A stretch of 64,000 nt of DNA from positions 9,153,511 to 9,217,510 of the forward strand of contig OX457029.1 of assembly GCA_949752745.1 (NCBI GenBank), written 5' to 3'. The stretch is from Protula sp. h YS-2021 (taxonomy: Eukaryota > Annelida > Polychaeta > Sabellida > Serpulidae). A program made the position numbers and the translations under genes. Each line of letters starts with the position of its first letter. The first letter of the stretch is position 1. Shown piece by piece: positions 16,914 through 25,144 of this stretch. The notes under the pieces are model-generated. The model did no database searches, had not been told where the DNA came from, and saw only the letters and a list, made by a program, of their open reading frames with translations.

Positions 16914-17534
16914 TTACTCCACAGAAACAGTTAGTAAGCCGCACTTGTTGCAGAAGTTGTCTGGTTCACACAACTTGCAATTGTACTTGTGGCAGTGACA
17001 ATCATAATCCTCAGCATATCCGTAAGCACCACAATATTCACAGGTAAGTCCAAGTTGATTTTGCACATCCATATTCTCCAATTGAACTTCAGCCAGTCTT
17101 TTCTTAGATAACTTTGACACTTTCATCCGATTGTCCTTTTGCAGCTTGATAGGAGTTTTCTTGCCATGACATTCCGTACATGGCAATAAGGTTGAGGTAA
17201 TGCTATCCATCTCCTGAAGCAATGTCTCCCATTCACCATCATTCATGTTGATGTAATACTTGTATTCTTTCCCTTCAAACAGTGATGCTTGCACAAAACT
17301 CACATAGCGCATATCCAAGTATGAAATGACTTCAAGCCACTTCGTTTGCGTTAAGTATAGTTTGAAGCCAATGTCGCGTAATCTTGCTAAGTTCAGACTC
17401 ACAATCTTCCATAAGGATGGTGATAAAGCAAGCCATCTCTCTCCACGTTTGATTCGAATAAATAATCCAAATTGTCCATGCTCCACAGTAATGGTTAAGT
17501 TTGCACTAATTTTAAAGCTGCTTGTCTTCTCCAT
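16914..17534 (-). CDS. PC4-like repeats with C-terminal zinc cluster
   Basis: 206 aa from ATG 17532-17534. Two segments resemble the PC4-related genes on the other side of the element: FGLFIRIKRGERWLALSPSLW and YVSFVQASLFEGKEYKYYIN followed by EWETLLQEM. The C-terminal third is rich in Cys (CTEC, CEYCG, CHCHKYNCKLC, CNKCG), like one or two zinc ribbons or a treble clef. It may bind nucleic acid (inference). Preceded by a TATA box at 17576-17583. Fragments of a homologue survive near 33560-34140. Confidence 0.65.
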   Translation of the reverse strand: MEKTSSFKISANLTITVEHGQFGLFIRIKRGERWLALSPSLWKIVSLNLARLRDIGFKLYLTQTKWLEVISYLDMRYVSFVQASLFEGKEYKYYINMNDGEWETLLQEMDSITSTLLPCTECHGKKTPIKLQKDNRMKVSKLSKKRLAEVQLENMDVQNQLGLTCEYCGAYGYAEDYDCHCHKYNCKLCEPDNFCNKCGLLTVSVE

Positions 17535-17575
17535 GGCTGCGCGTTGAATGATGACTGCACTTGACACCTCACTCC

Positions 17576-17583
17576 TTTTATAT
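17576..17583 (-). promoter_or_regulatory. TATA box of the PC4/zinc gene
   Basis: ATATAAAA on the minus strand followed by GG, about 45 bases before the ATG; it sits directly behind the stop codon of the upstream gene, leaving almost no spacer. Confidence 0.6.
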
Positions 17584-17588
17584 GAACA

Positions 17589-18665
17589 TTACATGTATGT
17601 TTTCATGAGATGCTTGCAAAATCGCGGAGTAATCTCGTTGAAACCATCCAGAAAGGCTGTTGGCAAACCGTCTGTCAAAGATTGTCTCATAACAATCACT
17701 AAAAAGTCTCCTCGTTTGCGACTTCCAATTATCCATTGAAAGAGCATTGACATGGTGAAATGTCCTTTTTCATAGAGGTAAGCGATCATATCATACACCT
17801 TAATACGTTCTTCAAGGTATTTGAAGCCATGTAGCATGACCTTTGCACATTTGGAATCGCGATCCTCATCAACACACTTTGGCGTCGGTAGAGATAAAGT
17901 CTTAAAAAGTTCCTCATGAAGACTTCGAATAAGTTGAACGAAACGTCGGGTCATGGCTTCGGAGAACTGCGGCTCTGACTCGGGAACATGCTCTATGTTT
18001 CCTTCTAGCATGTAGATAAGCTGAATGACAGTGTTCACTTCTTCCGTTAGGTATATGTATGTGTGCTGATCGAAAAAGCCTTCTTCACATAAACACCATA
18101 AAATGTTGCAATCAATCAGAGGAATCACTGCTTGAAAGTTTCGTTTCAACAGCGTGACGTCTTCCTCAGTAACAGGAATAGTTTTGCTCAATTCGAATTT
18201 AGATTTGAGCTGCTTGTCATCGTCGTCGCTGTCGTCATCGTCGTTGTCGTCATTGTCGTCATCGTCGTTGTCGTCATTGTCGTCGTCACCGTCGTCATCG
18301 CTTGACATAACCACTTCTTCCTCTTCAAGATGCTCTAGATGAGCCTGTAACTTTGTACTAAGTGGCTTGGCGCTACCATTTACAAGCGCATTGGCAACCC
18401 AGAACGGATAGTCAGATCCCTCGGGATCGGGCATTGCTTGCTGTACTGGCTGTACTTCTTCAAGCCTAGTTTGCTGTACTGTAGACACGTCTGACGGAGC
18501 CTCTAATGCTTCCTCCAAGGCTTTTTCAGCTTCTGCTAGTGTACTTAGGAAGGCAGCAGTCTCCTCTGCAGTTAAAACTGCATCTGTAAAAGCCATTGTT
18601 TCATTGCTGAACAGGCTATCAATTTCCATGTTGCTAGCCGTTGCTGCTTTTCGAGACGTCTCCAT
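17589..18665 (-). CDS. Acidic protein with two CARD-like segments
   Basis: 358 aa from ATG 18663-18665. Residues 1-115 are acidic and Ala/Glu-rich; about residues 118-145 are an Asp tract with Asn and Ser. Two helical segments follow that recall death-fold (CARD) domains: one with LLKRNFQAVIPLIDCNILW and CEEGFFDQHTY, one with YDMIAYLYEKGHFTMSMLF then FLDGFNEITP. CARD domains assemble apoptosis and inflammation complexes, so a decoy role against host cell death is an attractive inference, but the match is by eye only. TATA box at 18709-18716. Confidence 0.6.
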   Translation of the reverse strand: METSRKAATASNMEIDSLFSNETMAFTDAVLTAEETAAFLSTLAEAEKALEEALEAPSDVSTVQQTRLEEVQPVQQAMPDPEGSDYPFWVANALVNGSAKPLSTKLQAHLEHLEEEEVVMSSDDDGDDDNDDNDDDDNDDNDDDDSDDDDKQLKSKFELSKTIPVTEEDVTLLKRNFQAVIPLIDCNILWCLCEEGFFDQHTYIYLTEEVNTVIQLIYMLEGNIEHVPESEPQFSEAMTRRFVQLIRSLHEELFKTLSLPTPKCVDEDRDSKCAKVMLHGFKYLEERIKVYDMIAYLYEKGHFTMSMLFQWIIGSRKRGDFLVIVMRQSLTDGLPTAFLDGFNEITPRFCKHLMKTYM

Positions 18666-18708
18666 GATGGTTTGGCAATGCAATGGCTATAGTGGTGTCG
18701 ACCCGACG

Positions 18709-18716
18709 TTTTTATA
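18709..18716 (-). promoter_or_regulatory. TATA box of the acidic CARD-like gene
   Basis: TATAAAAA on the minus strand, about 45 bases before the ATG of the acidic gene. It lies back-to-back with the G-run array and TATA box of the right-end gene, mirroring the divergent arrangement at the left end. Confidence 0.6.
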
Positions 18717-18755
18717 CTACTGAGCCGTGAGCCCAGCGGCTAAATTGTTGGTGAG

Positions 18756-18892
18756 CCAGGGGGGGGGGGGGGTCCTTGCTTCAGGTCGACTGACTAGGTC
18801 GACTAGGGGGGGGGGTCCTTGCTTCAGGTCGACTGACCAGGTCGACTAGGGGGGGGGTCCTTGCTTCAGGTTGACTGACCAGGGGGGGGGGA
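18756..18892. repeat. G-run repeats upstream of the right-end gene
   Basis: Three to four copies of a G-run followed by TCCTTGCTTCAGGTCGACTGAC. The G-run plus TCCTTGCTTCA core is the same as in the array between the left-end promoters (4170-4362), in the opposite orientation in the element and in the same position relative to transcription of an outward-facing gene. Confidence 0.75.
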
Positions 18893-18897
18893 GGTCC

Positions 18898-18906
18898 TAT
18901 ATAATA
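18898..18906 (+). promoter_or_regulatory. TATA box of the right-end gene
   Basis: TATATAATA directly after the last G-run, with GTCAGTCTG-type initiator sequence about 30 bases downstream and the first ATG at 18967. Confidence 0.6.
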
Positions 18907-18966
18907 GCAGCCTCGCACTGTATGCAGTCAGTCTGCCTTTGATCATTGAAGGAGCAACAGCTAAAA

Positions 18967-19719
18967 ATGCAACACAAAGATTAATTTTTCTCGCCAGAGC
19001 TTAGGGCTCGCTACTTCTTGTCGCAGAAGGATGTAGATCTCTGGGAAGATATCTATGTAGAATATCAAACATTTCTATTTCGACAGTGGAGGAATTTTCT
19101 CAGGAACAGACCTGAAGAAGAGTTCAACCGGTTTGGCAGGGCGGCGGAGGAACGATATAAGCGTCGGAGGGAGAGCTTGCTCGACAGGAGCCAGGACCCA
19201 CCGCCCTGCCAGGAAGAAAGGCTAGCCAGGACCACAGCAGCGACAACCACGACGACGGCAACCCCTGCCAAGGCGACTCCTGCTGCAGCCATGACGTCAA
19301 CGCTGACGACTCCGCCGATAGCGATTCCAACGGTAGCTGATGTCACTGTCTTGAAGGTTCCGGCGGAAGAAGTTATAGTCAAACGGCGAAATCTTCCTAG
19401 CGCCACAGTTACTAAGCCGGAGACAGTGACACCAGCTCCTGAGGAAGAGCTAGCAACCGCTGTCGCCAGTATAACGGACCTCACGCAGGTGGACTTCAGC
19501 CTCATGCAGTCGCCCTCCGACAATGACTGCACCGTGGAACTGGTTGACGTGAAACAGGAGGATGGCTCTTCCAAAAAGTCAACCCTCCAGGATATCGTAG
19601 AGTTTTTGGATACGGCGGATAATGTGCAGTTTTGCAGCTTCTGCCATTTTGGATTACCGGCAGGAAGCTCTCTACGAGTTCACGAACAGACATGCCCAGA
19701 TGCGTTAAAGCCGGAGTAA
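18967..19719 (+). CDS. Right-end zinc-finger protein, stop at codon 6
   Basis: The first ATG downstream of the TATA box (18967) is in frame with a long coding stretch, but codon 6 is TAA (18982-18984). Beyond it the frame is open for 245 codons and clearly coding, with no later ATG near its start. Parts: a charged N-terminal helical region, a Thr/Ala/Pro-rich middle, a SUMO-interaction-like VELVD followed by acidic residues, and a C-terminal C-x2-C-x12-H-x4-C finger (CSFCHFGLPAGSSLRVHEQTC without the last residue). It faces outward and ends near the right TIR. Either codon 6 is a mutation or a short intron removes it. Function unknown. Confidence 0.55.
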
Positions 19720-19916
19720 CATTATTGTAACGTTCTGGGTAGAGGTTTCAGGACACACAGGGCCGCGGTAGCAGCGCATAGGAGGAGGGCTGGCTGTAGG
19801 GAGGATGACGGCAGCAGCAGAGGCGGAGACGGCGACGACGTCAAGGCGAAATGGTAGGGGAAGCGGCGGCAGGGGAAGCGACAGGAAGTGGACCGGCGGA
19901 GAAAGCAGAAAATACC

Positions 19917-20029
19917 TCCCCGGCCGCTTTTTAGCGGCCACCCATTATTACGAAATGAGCGCGAATCGTGTCATGTTGTTAGTATGTATGTGTATGCATG
20001 AGAGTGTGGGAAATGCTAAAAAAAAAGGG
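19917..20029 (-). repeat. Right TIR, inner part
   Basis: Reverse-complement match to 3437-3536 of the left TIR (GTGTCATGNTGTTAGTATGT, TGTGTATGCATGAGAGTG, GTGGGAAATGCT). It is separated from the outer TIR by the 2.4-kb tandem array that begins at the poly-A tract. Confidence 0.88.
19922..19939 (+). terminator. Histone-type 3' stem-loop (right-end gene)
   Basis: GGCCGCT-TTTT-AGCGGCC followed by ACCCA, and GAAATGAG exactly 12 nt after the stem. It is the TIR counterpart of the hairpin at 3516-3531; stem bases differ on both arms, so pairing is kept by compensatory change. It lies 202 nt after the stop codon. The stem is one pair longer than in histone mRNAs. Confidence 0.55.
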
Positions 20030-22454
20030 GTCTATAAATCATTGATTTATACCCCCCATCTGTCCGTCAGACCGTCTGAAAAAGCTAAACAAATTGCTGC
20101 CTAGGTTAAAAATACCCTGGCATGAGAAATGAAACGCTAAATCTGTCCGTCTGCCCGTCTGAAATAGCAAAACAAATTGCTGTCTGGGTTAAAAATACTC
20201 AGGCTTGAGAAATGAAACGCTTAATCTGTCCGTCTGACCGTCTGATGTGTTATGTGTGTGTGGAGAGAGAGATTAAAAAAATAAAAAAATATTGCCTGTC
20301 TGACCGTCTGAAAAAGCTAAACAAATTGCTGCCTGGGTTAAAAATACACAGGCTTGAGAAATAAACGCTAAATCTGTCCGTCTGACCGTCTGATGTGTTA
20401 TGTGTGTGTGGAGAGAGAGATTAAAAAAATAAAAAAAGATTGCCTGTCTGACCGTCTGAAAAAGCTAAACAAATTGCTGCCTGGGTTAAAAATACACAGG
20501 CTTGAGAAATAAACGCTAAATCTGTCCGTCTGACCGTCTGATGTGTTATGTGTGTGTGGAGAGAGAGATTAAAAAAATAAAAAAAAAGATTGCCTGTCTG
20601 ACCGTCTGAAAAAGCTAAACAAATTGCTGCCTGGGTTAAAAATACACAGGCTTGAGAAATAAACGCTAAATCTGTCCGTCTGACCGTCTGATGTGTTATG
20701 TGTGTGAGAAGAGTGAGATTAAAAAAAAAAAAAAAAAAGATTGCCTGTCTGACCGTCTGAAAAAGCTAAACAAATTGCTGCCTGGGTTAAAAATACACAG
20801 GCTTGAGAAATAAACGCTTAATCTGTCCGTCTGACCGTCTGGTGTGTTATGTGTGTGTGGAGAGAGAGATTTAAAAATAAAAAAAAATGATTGCCTGTCT
20901 GACCGTCTGAAAAAGCTAAACAAATTGCTGCCTGGGTTAAAAATACACAGGCTTGAGAAATAAACGCTTAATCTGTCCGTCTGACCGTCTGATGTGGTGC
21001 TATGTGTGTTTGGAGAGAGAGAGAGATACAAAAATTAAAAAAAAGACCGTCCTTTTATCCGGATGTCCTTTTATCCGGGTGCCCTTTTATCCGGGTGCCC
21101 TTTTATCCGGTTGCCGTAGGTGTTAGAAGAGTGAGAAAGCTTTAAAGAAAGGATTGTTGCTTGTATATGCGTGGGAGAGAGGGGGCTGTCACGGTTAAAA
21201 ATGGTGTCTCTTTAGCGTGAGAAAGCCAGAAAAAGACTGTTTAGAGTGTGGGAAAGCCGAAAAAAAGTTACTGTTGCCTTTATATGCGTGGGAGAGAGAG
21301 AGAGTTCTCACGGTTGAAAACAGGGTCTCTTATTTAGGTCACTTCTAATTGCTGCTACGGCAATCGATAAGTGAAGGTGTGGAGTGAGAAAGCCAAAAAA
21401 AAGACTGTTTCTTTGCCCCTCAGACGCCGTGGTGTGATAGGGAGAGAGAGAGACAAAAATTTAAAAAAAAACATGACTGTCTGGGTGTCCGTGTGTCTGG
21501 GTGTCCGTGTCTGGGTGTCCGTGTGTCTGGGTGTCCGTTTGTTCGGTTGCCGTAGGTGTTAGAAGAGTGAGAAAGCTTTAAAGAAAGGATTGTTGCTTGT
21601 ATATGGCCATAATGCATGGAGACCTCTCTGTGGTTAAAACATAGCATCCCTTAAGGAAAAGAGTGCTCATTTCTTTTAATTGCTTCTACGACAATCCATT
21701 AGTGAAGGTATGTGGGTTTCAAGAGTGAGAAAGCCGAAAAAAGACTGTTTCTTTGCCCCTCAGACGCCGTGGTGTGATGGAGAGAGAGAGAGAGAGACAA
21801 AAATTTAAAAAAAACATGACTGTCTGGGTGTCCGTGTGTCTGGGTGTCCGTGTCTAGGTGTCCGTGTGTCTGGGTGTTCGTTGGTTTGGTTGTCATAGGT
21901 GTTAGAAGAGTGAGAAAGCTTTAAAGAAAGGATTGGTGCTTGTATATGGTCGCAATGCATGGAGACCTCTCTGTGGTTAAAACACAGCATCTCTTAAGGA
22001 AAAGAGTGTTCCTTTTTTTAATTGCTTCTACGACAATCCATTAGTGAAGGTATGTGGGTTTAGAGAGTGAGAAAGCCAGAAAAAGACTGCTTGTTTGCCT
22101 CGAGCTACCGTGTGGAGAGAGAGAGAGGCAAAAAAACCAAAAAAAAAAGACTGTCCGTTTGTCTGAGTGTCCGTTTGTCCGGGTAGTCCGTTTGTCCGGG
22201 TGTCCGTTTGTCCGACTGACCCATTACCAGTCTGGTCTGGCGTGTGTTTCGAGAGAGAAAGCTGAAAAAAGAGTGACCATTGCTTGTATACATAGAGTGG
22301 CCTGCGGTGCGGCTGGCAACGGCAGGTCTGAAAGTTGACTGGTGGTGGTGGTGGTGGTAATGGAGGGGGTGGGGGGTGGGGGGGAGTGCTCGAGTGCTCG
22401 GGTGCTCGAGTGCTTGGGTGCCATTTTGTTCGGGCGCCATTTTGTTCGGGCGCC

Positions 22455-22456
<2 letters not shown>
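20030..22456. repeat. Tandem array splitting the right TIR
   Basis: Two blocks. 20040-21050: about six to seven copies of a unit of about 148 bp (CTGTCCGTCTGACCGTCTG, GTGTGTGGAGAGAGAGATTA, poly-A, AAAAAGCTAAACAAATTGCT, AATACACAGGCTTGAGAAAT). 21050-22330: two to three copies of a unit of about 320-350 bp with CTGGGTGTCCGTGTGTCTGG, AGAAGAGTGAGAAAGCTTTA and GACAATCCATTAGTGAAGGT. It ends in GGT repeats and a poly-A tract (22457-22482). The left TIR has only a poly-T tract here, so the array is an insertion or expansion on one side. No gene is seen in it. Confidence 0.85.
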
Positions 22457-22485
<29 letters not shown>

Positions 22486-23088
22486 TGATTTTTTTTTACC
22501 CCTTTTTTTATACCCCCTTTTTGACTTTAAGGGGGCTTTATAGGTGAGCTCTAACCATGTAGCTATGAGTTCTCTATTTATAAAATGGAGAACTTGTACG
22601 TTTGGGGAGGTGTCTCATCTGTCCGTCTGCCGTTGGATAGTTGTTTGAATGGTCGTTGGAATGGCCGCCCGTTTGAATGCCGTTTGAATGGCCGCCCGTT
22701 TGAATGGCCGCCCACTCTCCATATTACGTCATTATGACGTTCATATGACGTTCATATGACGTTCATATGACCTCCATATGACCTCCATATGATCTCCATA
22801 TGATCTCCATATCACGTCAATAACACGTCCATATGACGTCAATATGACGTCAATATGACGTCACTGTTTTCGGAACCCCATGGGGCTCCGAAAACACCTC
22901 ATGACGTCATTATGACGTTCATATGGCAACCATATGATAACTATATGACAACCATATGACAACCATATGACGTCAATATGACGTCAATATGACGTCACTG
23001 TTTTCGGAACCCCATGGGGCTCCGAAAACACCTCCTGACGTCATTATAACGTCACTTCCTGTTTTCGGAACCCCACTTCTCCCCTACT
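22457..23088 (-). repeat. Right TIR, outer part
   Basis: Near-perfect reverse complement of 2809-3437, including the hairpin arms, TGACGTCA palindromes and the terminal CCCACTTCTCCCCTACT. Divergence between the TIRs is low by eye, which suggests recent insertion or conversion. Confidence 0.92.
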
Positions 23089-23094
23089 GCTTTT
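23089..23094. repeat. Target-site duplication, right (GCTTTT)
   Basis: GCTTTT directly after the last base of the right TIR, identical to 2803-2808. Confidence 0.9.
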
Positions 23095-23880
23095 CTTGTA
23101 AGAGATTGGATAAAATGAGGCACAAAAGGCACACAGCTTCTTATTGTGATGGATGGTTCATCTCCTGAATTTAGAGCGCACAAAAATAGAAAAATTATAT
23201 ACATCTATCTCTCTCCTTCTCTCTTTCTCTTTCTTTCTCTCTCTCTTCCTTTCTCTGTCTCTCTCCTTTTCTCTCTCCGCTTCTCCTTTCCCCTTCCCCC
23301 TCTTCTTCACTGCAAGTTGCTTCATAGAGTGCCGAATGTCTAATTTACTGTTCCAAATGACAATAAATATCACTATAAGTGAAAACTCTCATATTTGTTC
23401 TCATTAAAAATACCAGGCCACTCCAAGTATTGTCAAGTTACAAGTATAATTGGCACATGCCTTTTGTAACTTTTCGTGTAAAATGAGACTAAAAGAGCTA
23501 AACATAGCTTATGATGAAGAAAACAGAGCTTTAAACCAGGATGAAGTTTGAAATATAGCGAGCTGGAAATGATTTGTGTGTTAAATAATTCACACTATTC
23601 TACAAACCAAATTTATCTTTGTTCTGTATATTTTTGAGAAAAAACTAGTATTTTAAAGATTTATAAACAGGAGTACGAGAACGAGTTTTTAGTAAGTACT
23701 TAATAAACTTTACGTTCTAAATATACCCTTGAAACAATGTATTATGGTTTGAATTGTCATTTATAATGAAATTACAATGCATGAAAGAAAGGACGTTTTC
23801 GACCTCATTATTATTGTTTTCTTGGGTTAGGTTATAGACTATCAGAAATAAGATATCACTTAATGTGGGTGCAAGAATTA
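23095..23880. other. Host flank without genes; CT-rich microsatellite
   Basis: Contains a TCTC/CTTT pyrimidine tract at about 23205-23310 and otherwise AT-rich sequence. I see no gene or signal that can be supported. Confidence 0.6.
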
Positions 23881-24468
23881 ACCCAGCAAACATTAAGACA
23901 TCAGATTATGTCGGGTCGACGTCGTGACCCGACGTTTCCGACGTCGGACTGACGTGCCGGTTTTGGTTGTATATGAAATGGAACCGACGTCGGGTTTTCA
24001 ACGTCAGAATGACGTCGGGTTCCGACCTAAATCCGACGTCGGAATTAAGTCGGTTTTAGGTTGTATATAAAATTGATAGATAATTAATCATTCAACTGTT
24101 GTTGTGAAACACATACGAAAGCATTTTCCATGTAAATTTTTACAATATAGGAAGAAAAATACCAACGAGCCATCAAAACTCTAAAATTTTCATGTAACAA
24201 TTACGTTTTTTCTTCCTCTTTTTCAAAATGACTTGCATTTCCTGTGAGCGATAATAATGTTCATCGATTTTTGGTCGTTTTTGCAACGTCGAAATGACGT
24301 CAGAAAACCGACGTCGCCTCGACGTTGGAATAAAGTCGGGTTTTAGGGAAATAGATCGTGGCGTAATTGTACCCATTTTATAACCTTATTTTATTCAGAA
24401 TATGGTTGTGAAGTCGTTGCGACCAAAATCCAACCTTTTCCCAAAAAAGACGTCGGTTGTTTGCTCCG
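23881..24468. mobile_element. MITE-like element rich in GACGTCGG
   Basis: Starts CCCAGCAAACATTA and ends GTTTGCTCCGGG, imperfect inverted ends. The body carries many copies of ACGTCGG / CCGACGT words and two TAGGTTGTATATRAAATNGA-like segments. No open frame of a transposase is present, so it is non-autonomous. It is followed by a G-run at 24467-24481; 24482-24904 shows nothing recognisable. Confidence 0.5.
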
Positions 24469-24904
24469 GGGGGGGGGGGGGTGGGGTTTAACAGCATTCG
24501 GCCACCCGTCCAAGAAATCATATACAAGGATGCATTATTGATATGCAAGCGTACATCATGTCTGTATATTTGCTTTTAAACACCGGATAAACCATGCCTA
24601 AGATAAAAAGTGACACAGTGAAATATAAATTAGATGTAATTTATTAGCACAATTCTAACGGCTAAAGTAATCATAAAACTGCTAAACATTTTAACATTGA
24701 TCGAAAACGTGTTCAAGAATGGTTGTCTATGAAGGATTCACTCAGGGCACATTCAAAGGGAAAAACTTGCGAAAGAAAAAAAACTGCACTTTACGCACAA
24801 CATAATCGGATCTTATGATATATGGAGGCTTCGTAGTGCAGATCTCGTCTGTTCAATTCATAAGGCTTACGTATCCATTAGGTTAAACAAACACGTGTTA
24901 TATT

Positions 24905-25130
24905 ACATTAGTAGGAGAAGGAGAGGGGTACTGGATAAACAACCTGTATCCAGAACATACAGTCTGTTTTGGATAGTTGTTGGTATAAACGATAGAAAAA
25001 ATTATGGCCAGGTGCAAGTGACATCATGATGTGCCCCTGTCTAGAACAACAGTCTGTTTTGGATGCTGTTGTCATAGTCACTATGCGCGCATGTATGTTG
25101 TTGTCACAATGTGCGCTCGCTCTTAAACAA
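24905..25130 (+). repeat. Dispersed repeat, copy A
   Basis: Contains CTGTATCCAGAACATACAGT, GTGACATCATGATGTG and ATGTATGTTGTTGTCA. The reverse complement of 36080-36300 aligns along its length, so this is a dispersed family of about 220 bp; no coding capacity. Confidence 0.65.
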
Positions 25131-25144
25131 TAGAGCGTCGTCAT

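Larger units (their letters stand above)
2809..23088. mobile_element. Complete polinton/Maverick (adintovirus-like) element
   Basis: A 20.3-kb element begins AGTAGGGGAGAAGTGGGG and ends with its inverse. It carries the full polinton hallmark set: protein-primed PolB, chromodomain retrovirus-like integrase, FtsK/HerA-type packaging ATPase, adenain-like protease, double-jelly-roll major capsid and penton-like minor capsid. Size, TIRs and 6-bp target duplication all match the family. Accessory cargo includes a RING protein, a PC4 family expansion, a CARD-like protein and several Cys-rich proteins. Three coding lesions (near 6654, 9360 and 18982) suggest it is young but at least partly defective. 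Confidence 0.95.

Noticed and set aside
19065..19574. Long minus-strand frame opposite the right-end gene
   Set aside because: Ser/Val/Ala-rich mirror of the Thr/Ala-rich coding strand; the plus strand has the TATA box and the zinc finger.
19805..20104. Frame after the right-end gene
   Set aside because: Runs through the 3' hairpin, the TIR and into the tandem array; composition is low complexity.
20030..22456. CRISPR-like array
   Set aside because: Unit lengths of 148 and 320-350 bp without unique spacers in a eukaryotic transposon; an ordinary tandem repeat.
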